Shown: positions 8,599-17,546 of the stretch, in pieces | Position numbering within the stretch: position 1 is the stretch's first letter | How the letters are laid out: every line of letters starts with the position of its first letter | Origin: CAYNXB01 sp964401045 | GTDB taxonomy: Bacteria > Pseudomonadota > Alphaproteobacteria > Sphingomonadales > Sphingomonadaceae | Length of the DNA stretch: 64,000 bases | Direction: 5' to 3' | Assembly: GCA_964401045.1 (NCBI GenBank) | Contig: CAYNXB010000002.1 | Location: 17,944 to 81,943 of the forward strand | The notes under the pieces: generated by a model | The model's database searches: none | Told to the model about the DNA's origin: nothing | Seen by the model: the letters and a program-made list of their open reading frames with translations, nothing else | Translations under genes and position numbers: made by a program

Positions 8599-9864
8599 AT
8601 GCTCTCGCACGAGGATAACGAGCTTCTGTGCCGAGTGGGTGCGGACGCGCCGATGGGCCAGTTCATGCGGCGTTTCTGGATGCCCGCGGTGGTGATCGGA
8701 GAACTCGAGCCTGACGGCAAGCCTGTCCGTATCCGCCTGCTCGGCGAAAACCTCGTCTGCTTCATGGACACCGAAGGCAAGGTCGGCCTGCTGGACGAGC
8801 ATTGTCCCCACCGCGGCGCTTCGATGGCGCTCGGCGTCAATGAGGAATGCGGGCTGCGCTGCCTGTTCCACGGGTGGAAATTCGACGTCAACGGCCAGTG
8901 CCTCGACACGCCCGCGGAGCCCGAGAACTCCAAGCTGGCGAAGCACATGAAGACCAAGGCCTATCCCACCCGCGTGGCCGGCGGAATGGTGTGGACTTAC
9001 ATGGGCCCGAAGGAGGCCCAGCCCGAATTCCCGCACTTCCCGTGGTTCGATGTGCCCGAGGGGCACTGTGAGGCGTTCCGCGTGATCTATGAGTGCAACT
9101 ATTCGCAAGCGCTCGAAGGCGCGGTGGATTCGTCGCACGCCGGCATCCTGCACCGCTCGGTTCCGTGGAGCCAGGAAGCCAAGTGGCCGCACGAAAAGGA
9201 CCTTCGGCCCAAGCTGGAGGTCGAGTTCACCCGCTACGGCCTGAGGTATTGCGCGGTGCGCAGCGCCGACGAAACCACCCGCAACGGCCGCATGACGCAG
9301 GTGCCGCTGCCGTTCTACACCTTCATCCCGCCGGACGGCCCCAAGGCTCCTGAATTCCGCCGCAACCGCCGGCTGATCAACGCCTTCGTGCCGCGCGACG
9401 ACTACACCACCTGGCACATCCAGTTCTTCTACGACGAAGGGCTCAAAATCGACCGCGAGCACCGCATCGAGGAAGCTGGCGTCAAGGTCGACGAGCACTT
9501 CTTCAAGACCAACGGCATGAGCGCGTGGTACGGTCAGGACCGCGAGCTGATGAAGCACGGCGAAATGTCCGGCATCACCGGCATCGCGCTCGAGGACCAT
9601 GCCGTGAGCGAAACGATGGGCAAGATCGCCGATCGCAGCAAGGAGCACCTGGGCCGCTCAGACATGGCGGTTGTGGCGTTCCGCCGGATGATGCTGCGCG
9701 CGCTGCGCCACATGCAGGAGACCGGCCAGGTACCGGAAGCCGACCAGGCCGCGTTCGACTGGAATCGCATCACCGCGGAGACATTCTATTTCGAGCCGGA
9801 CCGAAAGTGGCAGGAGATCCAGCCGCTCGACGAGAACCTCCAGCCCATCGACGCGGCGGCCTAA
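8599..9864 (+). CDS. Rieske non-heme iron oxygenase, phthalate dioxygenase/LigX-like
   Basis: This 421-residue oxygenase component has an N-terminal Rieske domain with CPHRGAS and CLFHGW supplying two Cys and two His for the 2Fe-2S cluster (about residues 68-94). Its catalytic domain has EGAVDSSHAGILH (about 172-184) with the Asp and two His of the mononuclear iron site. It resembles the phthalate 4,5-dioxygenase group, which includes ring hydroxylases and O-demethylases such as LigX. Electrons must come from a ferredoxin; the only one in the window is at 29504. It starts an operon with the YciI-like and flavin reductase genes. Confidence 0.88.
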   Translation: MLSHEDNELLCRVGADAPMGQFMRRFWMPAVVIGELEPDGKPVRIRLLGENLVCFMDTEGKVGLLDEHCPHRGASMALGVNEECGLRCLFHGWKFDVNGQCLDTPAEPENSKLAKHMKTKAYPTRVAGGMVWTYMGPKEAQPEFPHFPWFDVPEGHCEAFRVIYECNYSQALEGAVDSSHAGILHRSVPWSQEAKWPHEKDLRPKLEVEFTRYGLRYCAVRSADETTRNGRMTQVPLPFYTFIPPDGPKAPEFRRNRRLINAFVPRDDYTTWHIQFFYDEGLKIDREHRIEEAGVKVDEHFFKTNGMSAWYGQDRELMKHGEMSGITGIALEDHAVSETMGKIADRSKEHLGRSDMAVVAFRRMMLRALRHMQETGQVPEADQAAFDWNRITAETFYFEPDRKWQEIQPLDENLQPIDAAA

Positions 9865-9867
9865 GGC

Positions 9868-10155
9868 ATGGTGCATTTCATCGTCGAATATCGCGAGCTG
9901 GGCAACGAGGCGGCGCGCGACGAGAAACGGCCCGATCACATCGCCTATCGCAAGGGGCTGGGCGCGGACATGGCGCTCGCCGGCCCGCTGCTCGACGATG
10001 ATGAAAAGCCCGTTGGCAGCGTGGTCATCGTTCAGGCGGCCGATCGCGCCGCCGCGGATGAGATCGCTCGCGCCGATCCTTATGTCGCGGCGGGCGTGCT
10101 CGAGCTGGTGTCGGTCCGGCGTTACCGGATCGCGGCGATGAAACCCCCGGCCTAA
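9868..10155 (+). CDS. YciI-like protein
   Basis: This 95-residue protein has the ferredoxin-like YCII fold pattern: a first strand (HFIVEYREL), a HIAYRKGL helix, AGPLLDD, and a DPYVAAGV segment near the end. YCII-related proteins include small isomerases/dehalogenases in muconolactone-type pathways. It starts four bases after the Rieske gene and is surely co-transcribed. The family Asp in DPY is present and a His (DHIAY) is at the usual place. The actual reaction is unknown. Confidence 0.75.
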   Translation: MVHFIVEYRELGNEAARDEKRPDHIAYRKGLGADMALAGPLLDDDEKPVGSVVIVQAADRAAADEIARADPYVAAGVLELVSVRRYRIAAMKPPA

Positions 10156-10180
10156 GTTCGCCGACCAGACGGAACCAGCC

Positions 10181-10669
10181 GTGTCTTCGATCGATTCGCG
10201 CGCCTTCAGGGATGCTCTCGGCCACTTTGCGACCGGCGTCACCGTGATCACCACGGCCGATGCCGAAGGCAATCGCTATGGCGTGACGGCGAACAGCTAC
10301 AATTCGGTCTCGCTCGACCCGCCGCTGGTGCTGTGGTCGCTGGCGAAGACGTCCGCTTCGCTGGACGCCTTCATGCAGGGCGATACCTTCGCGGTGCATA
10401 TTCTCGGGGCGCACCAGCAAGAGCTCGCCCTGCGCTTCGCTTCACGTGGGAACGACAAGTTCGGCGCGCTGGAAACGCGCGAGGGCATGGGCGGGGTGCC
10501 GCTGTTCGACGATTGCGTCGCCCACTTCGAATGCCGGACCCAGGACCGCTTCGAAGGTGGCGACCATATGATTTTCCTGGGCCAGGTCGTGCATTTCGAA
10601 GAATGCGACCACGATCCGCTGATCTTTCATCGCGGGAAGTTCACCCGCGTCCATCCGGGCGCGGCGTAA
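10181..10669 (+). CDS. Flavin reductase (HpaC-like)
   Basis: This 162-residue protein belongs to the FMN-binding flavin reductase family, with the typical ALGHFATGVTVIT start, VTANSYNSVSLDPPLVL flavin-binding segment and C-terminal FHRGKFTRV. Such proteins reduce FMN or FAD with NAD(P)H for a partner monooxygenase. Likely partners here are the acyl-CoA-dehydrogenase-like protein (5783) or the luciferase-like protein (17543). The start is GTG. It is the third gene of the Rieske operon. Confidence 0.85.
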   Translation: MSSIDSRAFRDALGHFATGVTVITTADAEGNRYGVTANSYNSVSLDPPLVLWSLAKTSASLDAFMQGDTFAVHILGAHQQELALRFASRGNDKFGALETREGMGGVPLFDDCVAHFECRTQDRFEGGDHMIFLGQVVHFEECDHDPLIFHRGKFTRVHPGAA

Positions 10670-10696
10670 CCATCCGGGGGCTCGCGCCCGCCTGCT

Positions 10697-11587
10697 TCAA
10701 TCCTCCACGAACGCGTAGCGATAGGCATCGCCATCGCGGTGCACGTGGCCGGCCGATGTCCCAAGGAAATGGGCCGGGAAGCACATCGTGTCGCTGTCGG
10801 CGATCCGCGCCAGCAGATCCTGCCGCACCCGCGCCGCCTGCATCGGATCGTGATCGAACATCAGTTGCAGCTCGGGGCGGACCAGTTGGACCGGATGATG
10901 GATCACATCGCCCCAGAACACCGCGGGCGGGCCGCCGGCCTGGGCATGAATCAGGCAGCAGCCGGGCGAATGGCCGAAGGCCGGCTCCAGCCAGATACCG
11001 TCGCCGATCTCGAGATGCGCAGCGGTTGGCTTTCCGACATCGACGATCTCGGCCAGGCCCGCCTGCACGATCGGCAGCACCGAATCCTCGAACGCCTGGC
11101 GGTGGACCTCTTCCTCGTCCTGCTCCGCCCAATGCTCATAATCCTGCCGGCCGAACACGTAGCGGGCATTGGGGAAAGTCGGCACCCACCGCCCGTTCTC
11201 GAGCCGCGTGTTCCAGCCGACGTGGTCGAAGTGGAGATGGGTGCACATCACCATATCGATGTCGTCCGGCGTGAGCCCGAGCGCGGCGAGGTTGGCGAGA
11301 TAGGGCGTGTCGAGCATGTGGACTTCGGCCAGCGCGCGTTGCTTGCAGTTGCCGTTGCACGCGTCGATCAGGATGTTCTGCCCATCCAGCTGGATGACGA
11401 AGCTGTGCATGCTCAACGTCATCATCGACGCGGGGGGATCGCCGGCGAGGCCGGGGTAGGCACACCAGCGGGCCACCCGATCGAGATCGCCGGCCGAGAT
11501 ATCCGGGAAGACAACAGGCAGCGGTAAGCCGCTTTCCATTTCCATCACCTTGCTCACGGAAAGGCGACCGAGAGTCTGCGGTTGCAT
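10697..11587 (-). CDS. Metallo-beta-lactamase-fold hydrolase
   Basis: This 296-residue soluble protein has the HLHFDH zinc-binding motif (about 115-120), a later FGHSPG His and an FWGDVIHH Asp, so the dinuclear site is complete. The fold includes lactonases (AHL lactonase-like) and esterases. In this setting a lactone or ring-cleavage product is a plausible substrate, but nothing in the sequence proves it. It is convergent with the flavin reductase and divergent from the DoxX-like gene at 11697, with a palindrome between them. AGGA precedes the ATG. Confidence 0.85.
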   Translation of the reverse strand: MQPQTLGRLSVSKVMEMESGLPLPVVFPDISAGDLDRVARWCAYPGLAGDPPASMMTLSMHSFVIQLDGQNILIDACNGNCKQRALAEVHMLDTPYLANLAALGLTPDDIDMVMCTHLHFDHVGWNTRLENGRWVPTFPNARYVFGRQDYEHWAEQDEEEVHRQAFEDSVLPIVQAGLAEIVDVGKPTAAHLEIGDGIWLEPAFGHSPGCCLIHAQAGGPPAVFWGDVIHHPVQLVRPELQLMFDHDPMQAARVRQDLLARIADSDTMCFPAHFLGTSAGHVHRDGDAYRYAFVED

Positions 11588-11605
11588 GAAATTTCCTGCT
11601 AATGT

Positions 11606-11620
11606 GATTGCCTAACAATC
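11606..11620. promoter_or_regulatory. Palindromic operator candidate GATTG-N5-CAATC
   Basis: A perfect 5-5-5 palindrome (GATTG CCTAA CAATC) lies in the gap between the divergent MBL and DoxX-like genes. It has the same arms as the regional motif but lacks the TATA core and no -35/-10 pair was matched. Confidence 0.4.
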
Positions 11621-11696
11621 TAGCTTGTTTCATATGTGCGATCGACGAGCAAGACCGCTCCTGAATGAGACGGTTCGCGAAGGGGAGGGCGCCGCT

Positions 11697-12323
11697 ATGT
11701 TTGGCAAGACGGTATTGGCGGCGCGGCTTGTGCTCGGGATTTTCTACCTGCTGAGCGGGTTCAACTGGTTCTTCGGCTTCATCCCGTTCCTGCCGCACGT
11801 CGGTATGCCGGCAGACCTTCCCATCAAGCACCAGCTGGTGGTCGAGATGATCGATTCCGGCTGGATGTTCCAGTCGGCGAAGATCGTCGAGCTTCTCTTC
11901 GGCGCGGCGCTGCTGACCAATCGCGCGGTGCCTTTGATGCTTGCGGTCGCACTCCCGGTGGCATCGATCACTTTCATGCTCGATGCGCTGATCCTCGATG
12001 ACATCATGCGCTGGCTGCAAGGGGCGGAAACGGGCGCGGACCTGCTTGCCGCGATCGAGGACATGATCGTCGGCGGCCTGTGCGTTCTGCTGCCCCATCT
12101 GTGGCTGATGTGGGCCTATTTCGGCTATTACCGGCCGGCGATGGCGTGGCGCGCGGAGCCGGTTGAGGCATGGCACGGAGGCAGCGCGGGCGCCACGGAG
12201 CCGTTGGCCGCGCAGGCCCCGGCCAGTGCCGGATTGCGCCGGGCCTTCTTTGCATTCGGCTGGTTCGCGATCGCGTTGCAGGCTTTCAATCTTTACCTCT
12301 TCATCAGCGTGATCCGCCTCTAA
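11697..12323 (+). CDS. DoxX-like membrane protein (paralogue 2)
   Basis: This protein of 208 residues has about five hydrophobic helices. It carries the KxxExxxGxxLLxNRxVPL motif (KIVELLFG...LLTNRAVPL) shared with the paralogues at 5304 and 26334, and FYLLSGFNWFF in helix 1. The frame extends upstream to 11625, but the ATG at 11697 has GGGGAGGG before it. The stop overlaps the start of the next gene (TAATG), so the lipoprotein esterase is translationally coupled. The function is unknown; DoxX relatives are linked to membrane redox roles. Confidence 0.7.
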   Translation: MFGKTVLAARLVLGIFYLLSGFNWFFGFIPFLPHVGMPADLPIKHQLVVEMIDSGWMFQSAKIVELLFGAALLTNRAVPLMLAVALPVASITFMLDALILDDIMRWLQGAETGADLLAAIEDMIVGGLCVLLPHLWLMWAYFGYYRPAMAWRAEPVEAWHGGSAGATEPLAAQAPASAGLRRAFFAFGWFAIALQAFNLYLFISVIRL

Positions 12324-13126
12324 TGCGCATGAGGGGCAGGCTGCTGATCTGCGCGGCGGTTGCGCTGGCGCTTTCGGCCTGCGGCGCGCCGCGCGCGACG
12401 GGTGACCTTTCGCTGACCTATTCGATGGAGCAGGCCGGCGGGGAGGAAGTCCCCTATCGCATGTATGTCCCCAGCGGCTGGTCGGGCGACCGGAAATGGC
12501 CGCTGGTGGTGGTGCTCCACGGCTTTTCCGGCAGCGCCAGTTCACCGTTCGACGATGCCGGCGGCCAGTTGCAGCGCCTTGCCGAACAGCATGGCTTCGT
12601 GGTCGTTTCGCCCAACGGCTATAACGGGATGGCCGATTATGGCGCGAACCTGCCGTTGCCGTCCGTGCTGAGCCGCGCGGCCAATCCGCTGCTATCGACC
12701 CCGGAGCGGGAATCCGCGCTGGCCGAGGCCGATGTGCTCAACGTGCTGGACCGCGTTTCGGCGCGATACAGGATCGACGCCCGGCGCATCTACCTGATGG
12801 GCAATTCGATGGGCATGACGGGTGTGCTCCACTTTGCGGACACAATGCCGAACCGCTGGTGCGCGATATCGGCGAGCGCAGGGCCGCCGTGGCCGAATTA
12901 TCCCGTCGAGCGGCTGAAGCCGATTTCCGGCGCGCTGTTCGTCCACGGCGGGCGAGACGATCGTGCGAAGCCGGCCGACACGCGGGCGCTGACCGACAGG
13001 GCGAAGGCCGCCGGGATCGATGCGCGGATGCAACTGATCCCGGAGGGCACGCATGGCGATGCCTGGGTGCGCTACCTGCCGGAAACGTTCGATTTCTTCG
13101 CGCAGCACGATTGCAGCGCCCGGTGA
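12323..13126 (+). CDS. Secreted lipoprotein esterase, PHB-depolymerase/feruloyl-esterase-like
   Basis: This 267-residue protein has a lipoprotein signal with lipobox LSAC (Cys about residue 17) and an alpha/beta hydrolase domain: HGFSGSAS oxyanion region, GNSMGM nucleophile elbow (about 155-160), VHGGRDD with a candidate acid, and a C-terminal GTHGDAW His. It resembles the LpqC/polyhydroxybutyrate-depolymerase esterases that also include feruloyl esterases. It would sit on a membrane facing the periplasm or outside. It is followed 11 bases later by the tannase-family gene, suggesting both hydrolyse aromatic esters. Confidence 0.78.
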   Translation: MRMRGRLLICAAVALALSACGAPRATGDLSLTYSMEQAGGEEVPYRMYVPSGWSGDRKWPLVVVLHGFSGSASSPFDDAGGQLQRLAEQHGFVVVSPNGYNGMADYGANLPLPSVLSRAANPLLSTPERESALAEADVLNVLDRVSARYRIDARRIYLMGNSMGMTGVLHFADTMPNRWCAISASAGPPWPNYPVERLKPISGALFVHGGRDDRAKPADTRALTDRAKAAGIDARMQLIPEGTHGDAWVRYLPETFDFFAQHDCSAR

Positions 13127-13137
13127 AGGCGGAGAGG

Positions 13138-14799
13138 ATGGATATGGTGAGGGCGATCGTCGCGGCATTGGCGATGGTCGCATTGTGCATCGCGGCTCTG
13201 GCGGGACTCAGCGTTTCCGCCCAAGCCGAAACGCCGTCGGTCCAGTTCGCCCCGTTGCCCGAACGCGCCACGATCCCGCCGGTGATCGCTTGCGGAGAGC
13301 TGGTGAAGCACGACTTACTCACCATCGAAGGCGCGCCCACCCGGATTTCTTCCGCCGAGCTCGAGACGAAGGACGGGGTCGAGTTCTGCCACGTGAAGGG
13401 GATGATCGCGCCGCAGATCCAGTTCGAATTCCACCTGCCGACCAAGACCTACACCGGGCGTTACCTGCAAGGCGGGTGCGGCGGGGCGTGCGGGGTGATC
13501 TACGACAGCATCTCGCCGCGTTGCGACAACCAGTTGGCATTCGGCGGAGCGTTCGCGGTCAGCTTCAACAATTCGGGCCATGTCGGGCCGGAGCCGATGG
13601 ATACGCTGTGGGCCGCCCATGCGCCTCAGCTGCGCAAGGACTTCGCCTATCGCGCGTCGCACGTGATGGCGGTGGCGGGGAAGGAGATCCTCGCCGCATA
13701 TTACGGGGCGAGGCCGGACTATTCCTACTTCGTCGGGTGCTCGAACGGCGGGCGCGAAGCGATGATGGAAGCGCAGCGCTATCCGGACGATTTTGACGGC
13801 ATCGTGGCTGGCGCCCCGGCGTTGTGGATCACCGCCGGCGTGCTGCGCATCATCCATGAATCGAAAGTCGCCCTGGATGCCGGGGGCAATCCGGTCCTGA
13901 CCCCGGAAGCCACGGCGATCCTGCACAAGGCCGTGATCGCCGCGTGCGACGGCATCGACGGGCTCAAGGACGGCCAGATCGACAACCCGCGCAACTGCCG
14001 GTTCGACCCGCGCACGCTTGTCTGCAAGGCCGGTCAGAAGAACGACTGCGTCACCGCGCCGCAGGCCGAAGCGATGGTTGCGATCTATCGCGGGGCTGTG
14101 GACGGCGAGGGCAAGCAACTGTTCTTCGGCGGCGAGCCCTATGGTTCGGAGCTGCTGTGGACCGGGCCGGGCAGCTTTCTGACCAGCGGCCATATGCTGG
14201 CGGCGAACCAGATCAAGTTCATGACCTACGGCGGCGAATCCCATCAGGACTTCGACTGGAAAACCTGGCAGCCGGACCAGGCGGCGCTGGCCGACATGAT
14301 CGAGCATGCCGGCTACTACAACGCCAACAACCCTGACCTGTCCGCCTTCAAGGCGGCCGGCGGCAAGCTGATCATGTGGCAGGGAGAGGCGGACAACGCC
14401 GGCGGCTCCTACATCCTGCCCGACTATTACCAGCGCGTGCGCGACACGCTGGGCGGGTTCGCCGGGACCGACCCGTTCATGCGGGTCTATCTCCTGCCGG
14501 GCGTCTATCACTGCACCGGCGGCTACATCGCCTACGAGCACGACATGCTCGGGCCGATGGTCAACTGGGTCGAGCGCGGCTCAGCGCCCGATGCGGTGCT
14601 GGGGACAGCGGTGCTGGCCGATGGCGCAGTGCGGCACCGGCCGGTGTGGCCCTATCCGGTGCAGGCCCGCTACAAGGGCAAGGGCGACATCAACGCCGCC
14701 AGCAGCTTCGAGCCCCGCCGCCCGGTCAAGGCGCCGGACGACCATTTCGACTGGCTCGGCGCGAACATGGCCGAGACCGGGCCTTCGCCGGGCCGGTGA
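13138..14799 (+). CDS. Tannase/feruloyl esterase family protein, exported
   Basis: This protein of about 553 residues has a signal peptide (about 1-31, ending SAQA) and the tannase-family features: GCSNGGR nucleophile (Ser about 202), LKDGQIDNP calcium-type loop, and a VYHCTGG segment with the catalytic His. Paired Cys residues flank the nucleophile and His as in known tannases. It should hydrolyse galloyl, feruloyl or similar phenolic esters in the periplasm or outside the cell. An alternative ATG lies two codons downstream; GGAGAGG fits either. The gene is the third of the DoxX-lipoprotein-tannase operon. Confidence 0.82.
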   Translation: MDMVRAIVAALAMVALCIAALAGLSVSAQAETPSVQFAPLPERATIPPVIACGELVKHDLLTIEGAPTRISSAELETKDGVEFCHVKGMIAPQIQFEFHLPTKTYTGRYLQGGCGGACGVIYDSISPRCDNQLAFGGAFAVSFNNSGHVGPEPMDTLWAAHAPQLRKDFAYRASHVMAVAGKEILAAYYGARPDYSYFVGCSNGGREAMMEAQRYPDDFDGIVAGAPALWITAGVLRIIHESKVALDAGGNPVLTPEATAILHKAVIAACDGIDGLKDGQIDNPRNCRFDPRTLVCKAGQKNDCVTAPQAEAMVAIYRGAVDGEGKQLFFGGEPYGSELLWTGPGSFLTSGHMLAANQIKFMTYGGESHQDFDWKTWQPDQAALADMIEHAGYYNANNPDLSAFKAAGGKLIMWQGEADNAGGSYILPDYYQRVRDTLGGFAGTDPFMRVYLLPGVYHCTGGYIAYEHDMLGPMVNWVERGSAPDAVLGTAVLADGAVRHRPVWPYPVQARYKGKGDINAASSFEPRRPVKAPDDHFDWLGANMAETGPSPGR

Positions 14800-14805
14800 C
14801 GCCGA

Positions 14806-15885
14806 TCACTTGCCCAGGTGGGCGTCGAAGAATTTCACGATCACGTCATAGGCTTCGCGCGATTCCGGCACGTCCGGATTGTAGAAGAAGCCGTGGAACA
14901 TGCCGTCCCACACGTGGAGGTCGGCCTCGGCCCCGGCCTTGACCATCTGCCCGTGCGAGTAGACCGCCGAGCTCAGCTCGAAACCACGCGTGCCGGTGAT
15001 AAACAGCGTCGGCGGGAACTTCGCCAGCAGCGCGGGCGAGTTGGCCGGCGCGGCGAGCGGATCGTGGATGTCGACATCGGCGAGGTAGGGAAGCGGCGGC
15101 AGGCCCTTGCCCAGCGGCGGCGGGGGTTCCGCGGGTAGATTGGCTTCGCCGATGGGGGCGACGACATAATCCGCGTCACCCCCAAAGCCCGCGCCGCCGG
15201 TCAGCGTCATCCCTGCGCAGAACACGCCCGCGCCGCCCGGCATCGGCAGGCCTTCCTTGTCAAACCAGGCGAGCGCCATCCCCACCAGCATCCCGCCGGC
15301 CGAGCAGCCATAGATGCCGATGTCCCGCGGCTTGTAGGTCTTCAACAGCTCGCGGTAGACGGCCGCAACATCCTCGCTCGCCGCGGGAAAGCGGTAGGCG
15401 GGCGCCTGGCGGTAATCGATGGTGATGACCTTGTAGCCGCCGATCGCCGCAATCGGCATCGCCTCGAGCTCCGCGCAGCCCGGATAGCAGCCCATAAAGC
15501 CGCCGCCGTGAAGGTTGATCAGGATCTTGTCCCGCTTGCCCGGCGCGACTCCGCCTTTGGGAACGTAGGAATAGGCGTTCACCCCGGCGATCCGGATCGC
15601 TTCCCGGTCGAGCGCGAACTGCGCCCTGGCCGAAGCCATGTAGGGCTTCATGAAGAACGGCACGCCGTCCTCCGGCAAGGTCTTCGATTGCGGGTCCATC
15701 ATGTCGTGGAGGTGCTGGGCGAGGTAGGCTTTGCCTTCATCGCTCAGGAAGCTGGACACCGGAACGGCGATCGGCGGAACATGCACCGTTCCATCCTGGT
15801 CGACGACAACGGGGTAATCCGCCGCGGCCGTCGGCGTCGCCAGCGCGCCCAAAGCCAGCGCGATCACGGCGTTCTTAGCAAGCAT
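14806..15885 (-). CDS. Exported alpha/beta hydrolase, hormone-sensitive-lipase-like
   Basis: This 359-residue protein has a cleavable signal (to about residue 21, TAAA) and an HSL-type esterase core: HGGGF oxyanion motif (about 125-129), GCSAGG nucleophile elbow (about 192-197), and a C-terminal DGMFHGF His. It would hydrolyse short esters in the periplasm. The ATG at 15885 is chosen because GGAGAGG precedes it; the frame is open upstream to 16029. It is convergent with the tannase and divergent from the SDR-DLH fusion, with a perfect operator palindrome between. Confidence 0.82.
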   Translation of the reverse strand: MLAKNAVIALALGALATPTAAADYPVVVDQDGTVHVPPIAVPVSSFLSDEGKAYLAQHLHDMMDPQSKTLPEDGVPFFMKPYMASARAQFALDREAIRIAGVNAYSYVPKGGVAPGKRDKILINLHGGGFMGCYPGCAELEAMPIAAIGGYKVITIDYRQAPAYRFPAASEDVAAVYRELLKTYKPRDIGIYGCSAGGMLVGMALAWFDKEGLPMPGGAGVFCAGMTLTGGAGFGGDADYVVAPIGEANLPAEPPPPLGKGLPPLPYLADVDIHDPLAAPANSPALLAKFPPTLFITGTRGFELSSAVYSHGQMVKAGAEADLHVWDGMFHGFFYNPDVPESREAYDVIVKFFDAHLGK

Positions 15886-15931
15886 CGTCCACCTCTCCGT
15901 TGGATCGCCCCCGCGTACTATCGTTAGCTCA

Positions 15932-15946
15932 AATTGTATATCAATT
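15932..15946. promoter_or_regulatory. Perfect operator palindrome AATTG-TATAT-CAATT
   Basis: A 15-bp palindrome lies between divergent genes at 15885 and 16002. Read leftward it is AATTG-ATATA-CAATT, matching the regional motif and containing TATACA. A -35 box was not recognised in either direction. Confidence 0.55.
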
Positions 15947-16001
15947 CTTGACTTGCCTCGCTGCCAGTCCCTACCAACCGCGCAGGGAACGGGAGATATC
16001 G

Positions 16002-17546
16002 ATGGGGCGGCTGGCGGGCAAAGTAGCACTGATTACGGGCACCGCTGGAGCGCAGGGCCGGGCCGCCGCGCTTGCCTTCGCGCGCGAAGGAGCCAAAGTC
16101 GTCGGCTGCGACATGAACGTCGAAGGGGCGGAGAAGACCGCCCAACTGGTCCGCGCCGAAGGCGGCGAGATGACCTCGATGGCGCCGGTCGACTTGTCGG
16201 AGGAGGCGCAGGCGACTGGCTGGGTCGATCAAGCCGCCGCCACCTATGGCGGGATCGACGTGCTCTACAACAATGCTGCGCTCGGCCGGATCGGCCCGCT
16301 TGCCGGGATGGCGACGGCGAGCTGGCACTTCACCCTCAAGTATGAGCTCGACATCCTGTTCTTCGTCACCCGCGCAGCCTGGCCACACCTGGTCGCGCGT
16401 GGGGGCGGTTCGATCATCAACACCGGATCGATCATCGGCTCGCGCGGCAGCGACATGCCGATGGCGGCTCACGGCACCGGCAAGGCGGGCGTGATCGGGC
16501 TCACCGCGCACATGGCGCTGGAAGGCGGCCCTGCGGGAATCCGCGCCAACTGCATCAGCCCCGGCCTGATCGCCAACGATATGTTCGAACCGCTGCTGCG
16601 GGATCCCAACGACAATATGCACAAGCAGATCCGCACCTCGCCGCTGGGTAGGGTGGGGCAGCCCGAGGACGTGGCTCCGCTGGCCGTGTTCCTCGCTTCC
16701 GACGAATCCGCTTACATCACCGGCGCCAACATTCCGGTCGATGGCGGGCAAACGCTGGGCATCGGCATGTCGTTCGGCGAAGCGCCGCCGTCGCAGGCCG
16801 CCGTCGCGCCGGACCTGCCGCCCGCGGAAGGCGAGGCCCTGACCATCCAGACCCCCGACGGCACCTGCGATGCCTGGCTGTTCAGGCCCACCGACGCCGA
16901 TGGACCGTGCCCCGGGGTGATCCTGCTGACGGACATCATGGGGGTGCGCCCGCTGTTCAAGGCCATGGCGCAGCGGATTGCCGACGCGGGCTTCACCGTG
17001 CTGCTGCCCAACCTGTTCTATCGCCTCGGCGCGCCCGCCAACCCGCCGCTGTCGGTCAAGAGCTCGGCCGACTTCGGCCGCCTCCTGAGCATGGCCGGCA
17101 CGCTTTCACGAGAGACGATCGAGGCGGACAGCGGCGCCTGGCTCGCGGCGATGGGCGCGCGCGGTGATGTGGCGGACCGCCCGATCGCGCTCGTCGGCTA
17201 TTGCATGAGCGGGCCGATGGCGGTGTGGAGCGCGGCGGCGCACCCTGAAGCCGTGGGCGCGGTCGCAGTGTTCCACGGCGGCCACCTCGTCACCGGCAAG
17301 CCAGACAGCCCCCACCGCCTGATCGGCGGCAGCAGGGCGCGCTACTACTTTGGCTGCGCGGAGACGGACGCCTTCATGCAGCCCGAGCACATCGAGACGC
17401 TCGCGGCAGAGCTGGTCAGCGCCGGGCTCGCGCATTCGGTGGAAGTTTACCCGGGCACCTATCATGGCTTCGCCATCGCCGATGCGTCCTACGATCCGCC
17501 CGCAGCCGCCCGGCACTGGGCAGCGTTGAGGGAGTTCTTGCAATGA
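16002..17546 (+). CDS. Fusion of short-chain dehydrogenase and dienelactone hydrolase
   Basis: This 514-residue protein joins two enzymes. Residues 1-262 form an SDR with a TGTAGAQG cofactor loop (12-19), NNAA (about 89) and a C-terminal ITGANIPVDGG. The usual catalytic YxxxK reads HGTGK, with His157 in place of Tyr and Lys161 kept. Residues 275-514 form a dienelactone hydrolase with GYCMSG (Cys401) and YHGF (His488), so that triad is present. The start is the ATG at 16002 after GGGAG. Its stop overlaps the next start (ATGA). It may oxidise or reduce an intermediate and then open its lactone. Confidence 0.85.
   Translation: MGRLAGKVALITGTAGAQGRAAALAFAREGAKVVGCDMNVEGAEKTAQLVRAEGGEMTSMAPVDLSEEAQATGWVDQAAATYGGIDVLYNNAALGRIGPLAGMATASWHFTLKYELDILFFVTRAAWPHLVARGGGSIINTGSIIGSRGSDMPMAAHGTGKAGVIGLTAHMALEGGPAGIRANCISPGLIANDMFEPLLRDPNDNMHKQIRTSPLGRVGQPEDVAPLAVFLASDESAYITGANIPVDGGQTLGIGMSFGEAPPSQAAVAPDLPPAEGEALTIQTPDGTCDAWLFRPTDADGPCPGVILLTDIMGVRPLFKAMAQRIADAGFTVLLPNLFYRLGAPANPPLSVKSSADFGRLLSMAGTLSRETIEADSGAWLAAMGARGDVADRPIALVGYCMSGPMAVWSAAAHPEAVGAVAVFHGGHLVTGKPDSPHRLIGGSRARYYFGCAETDAFMQPEHIETLAAELVSAGLAHSVEVYPGTYHGFAIADASYDPPAAARHWAALREFLQ

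Noticed and set aside
8197..9648. Long minus-strand frame of 483 codons covering the Rieske gene
   Set aside because: The upstream 1,080 bases are antisense to a clear Rieske oxygenase; only the final 124 codons in the gap look real.
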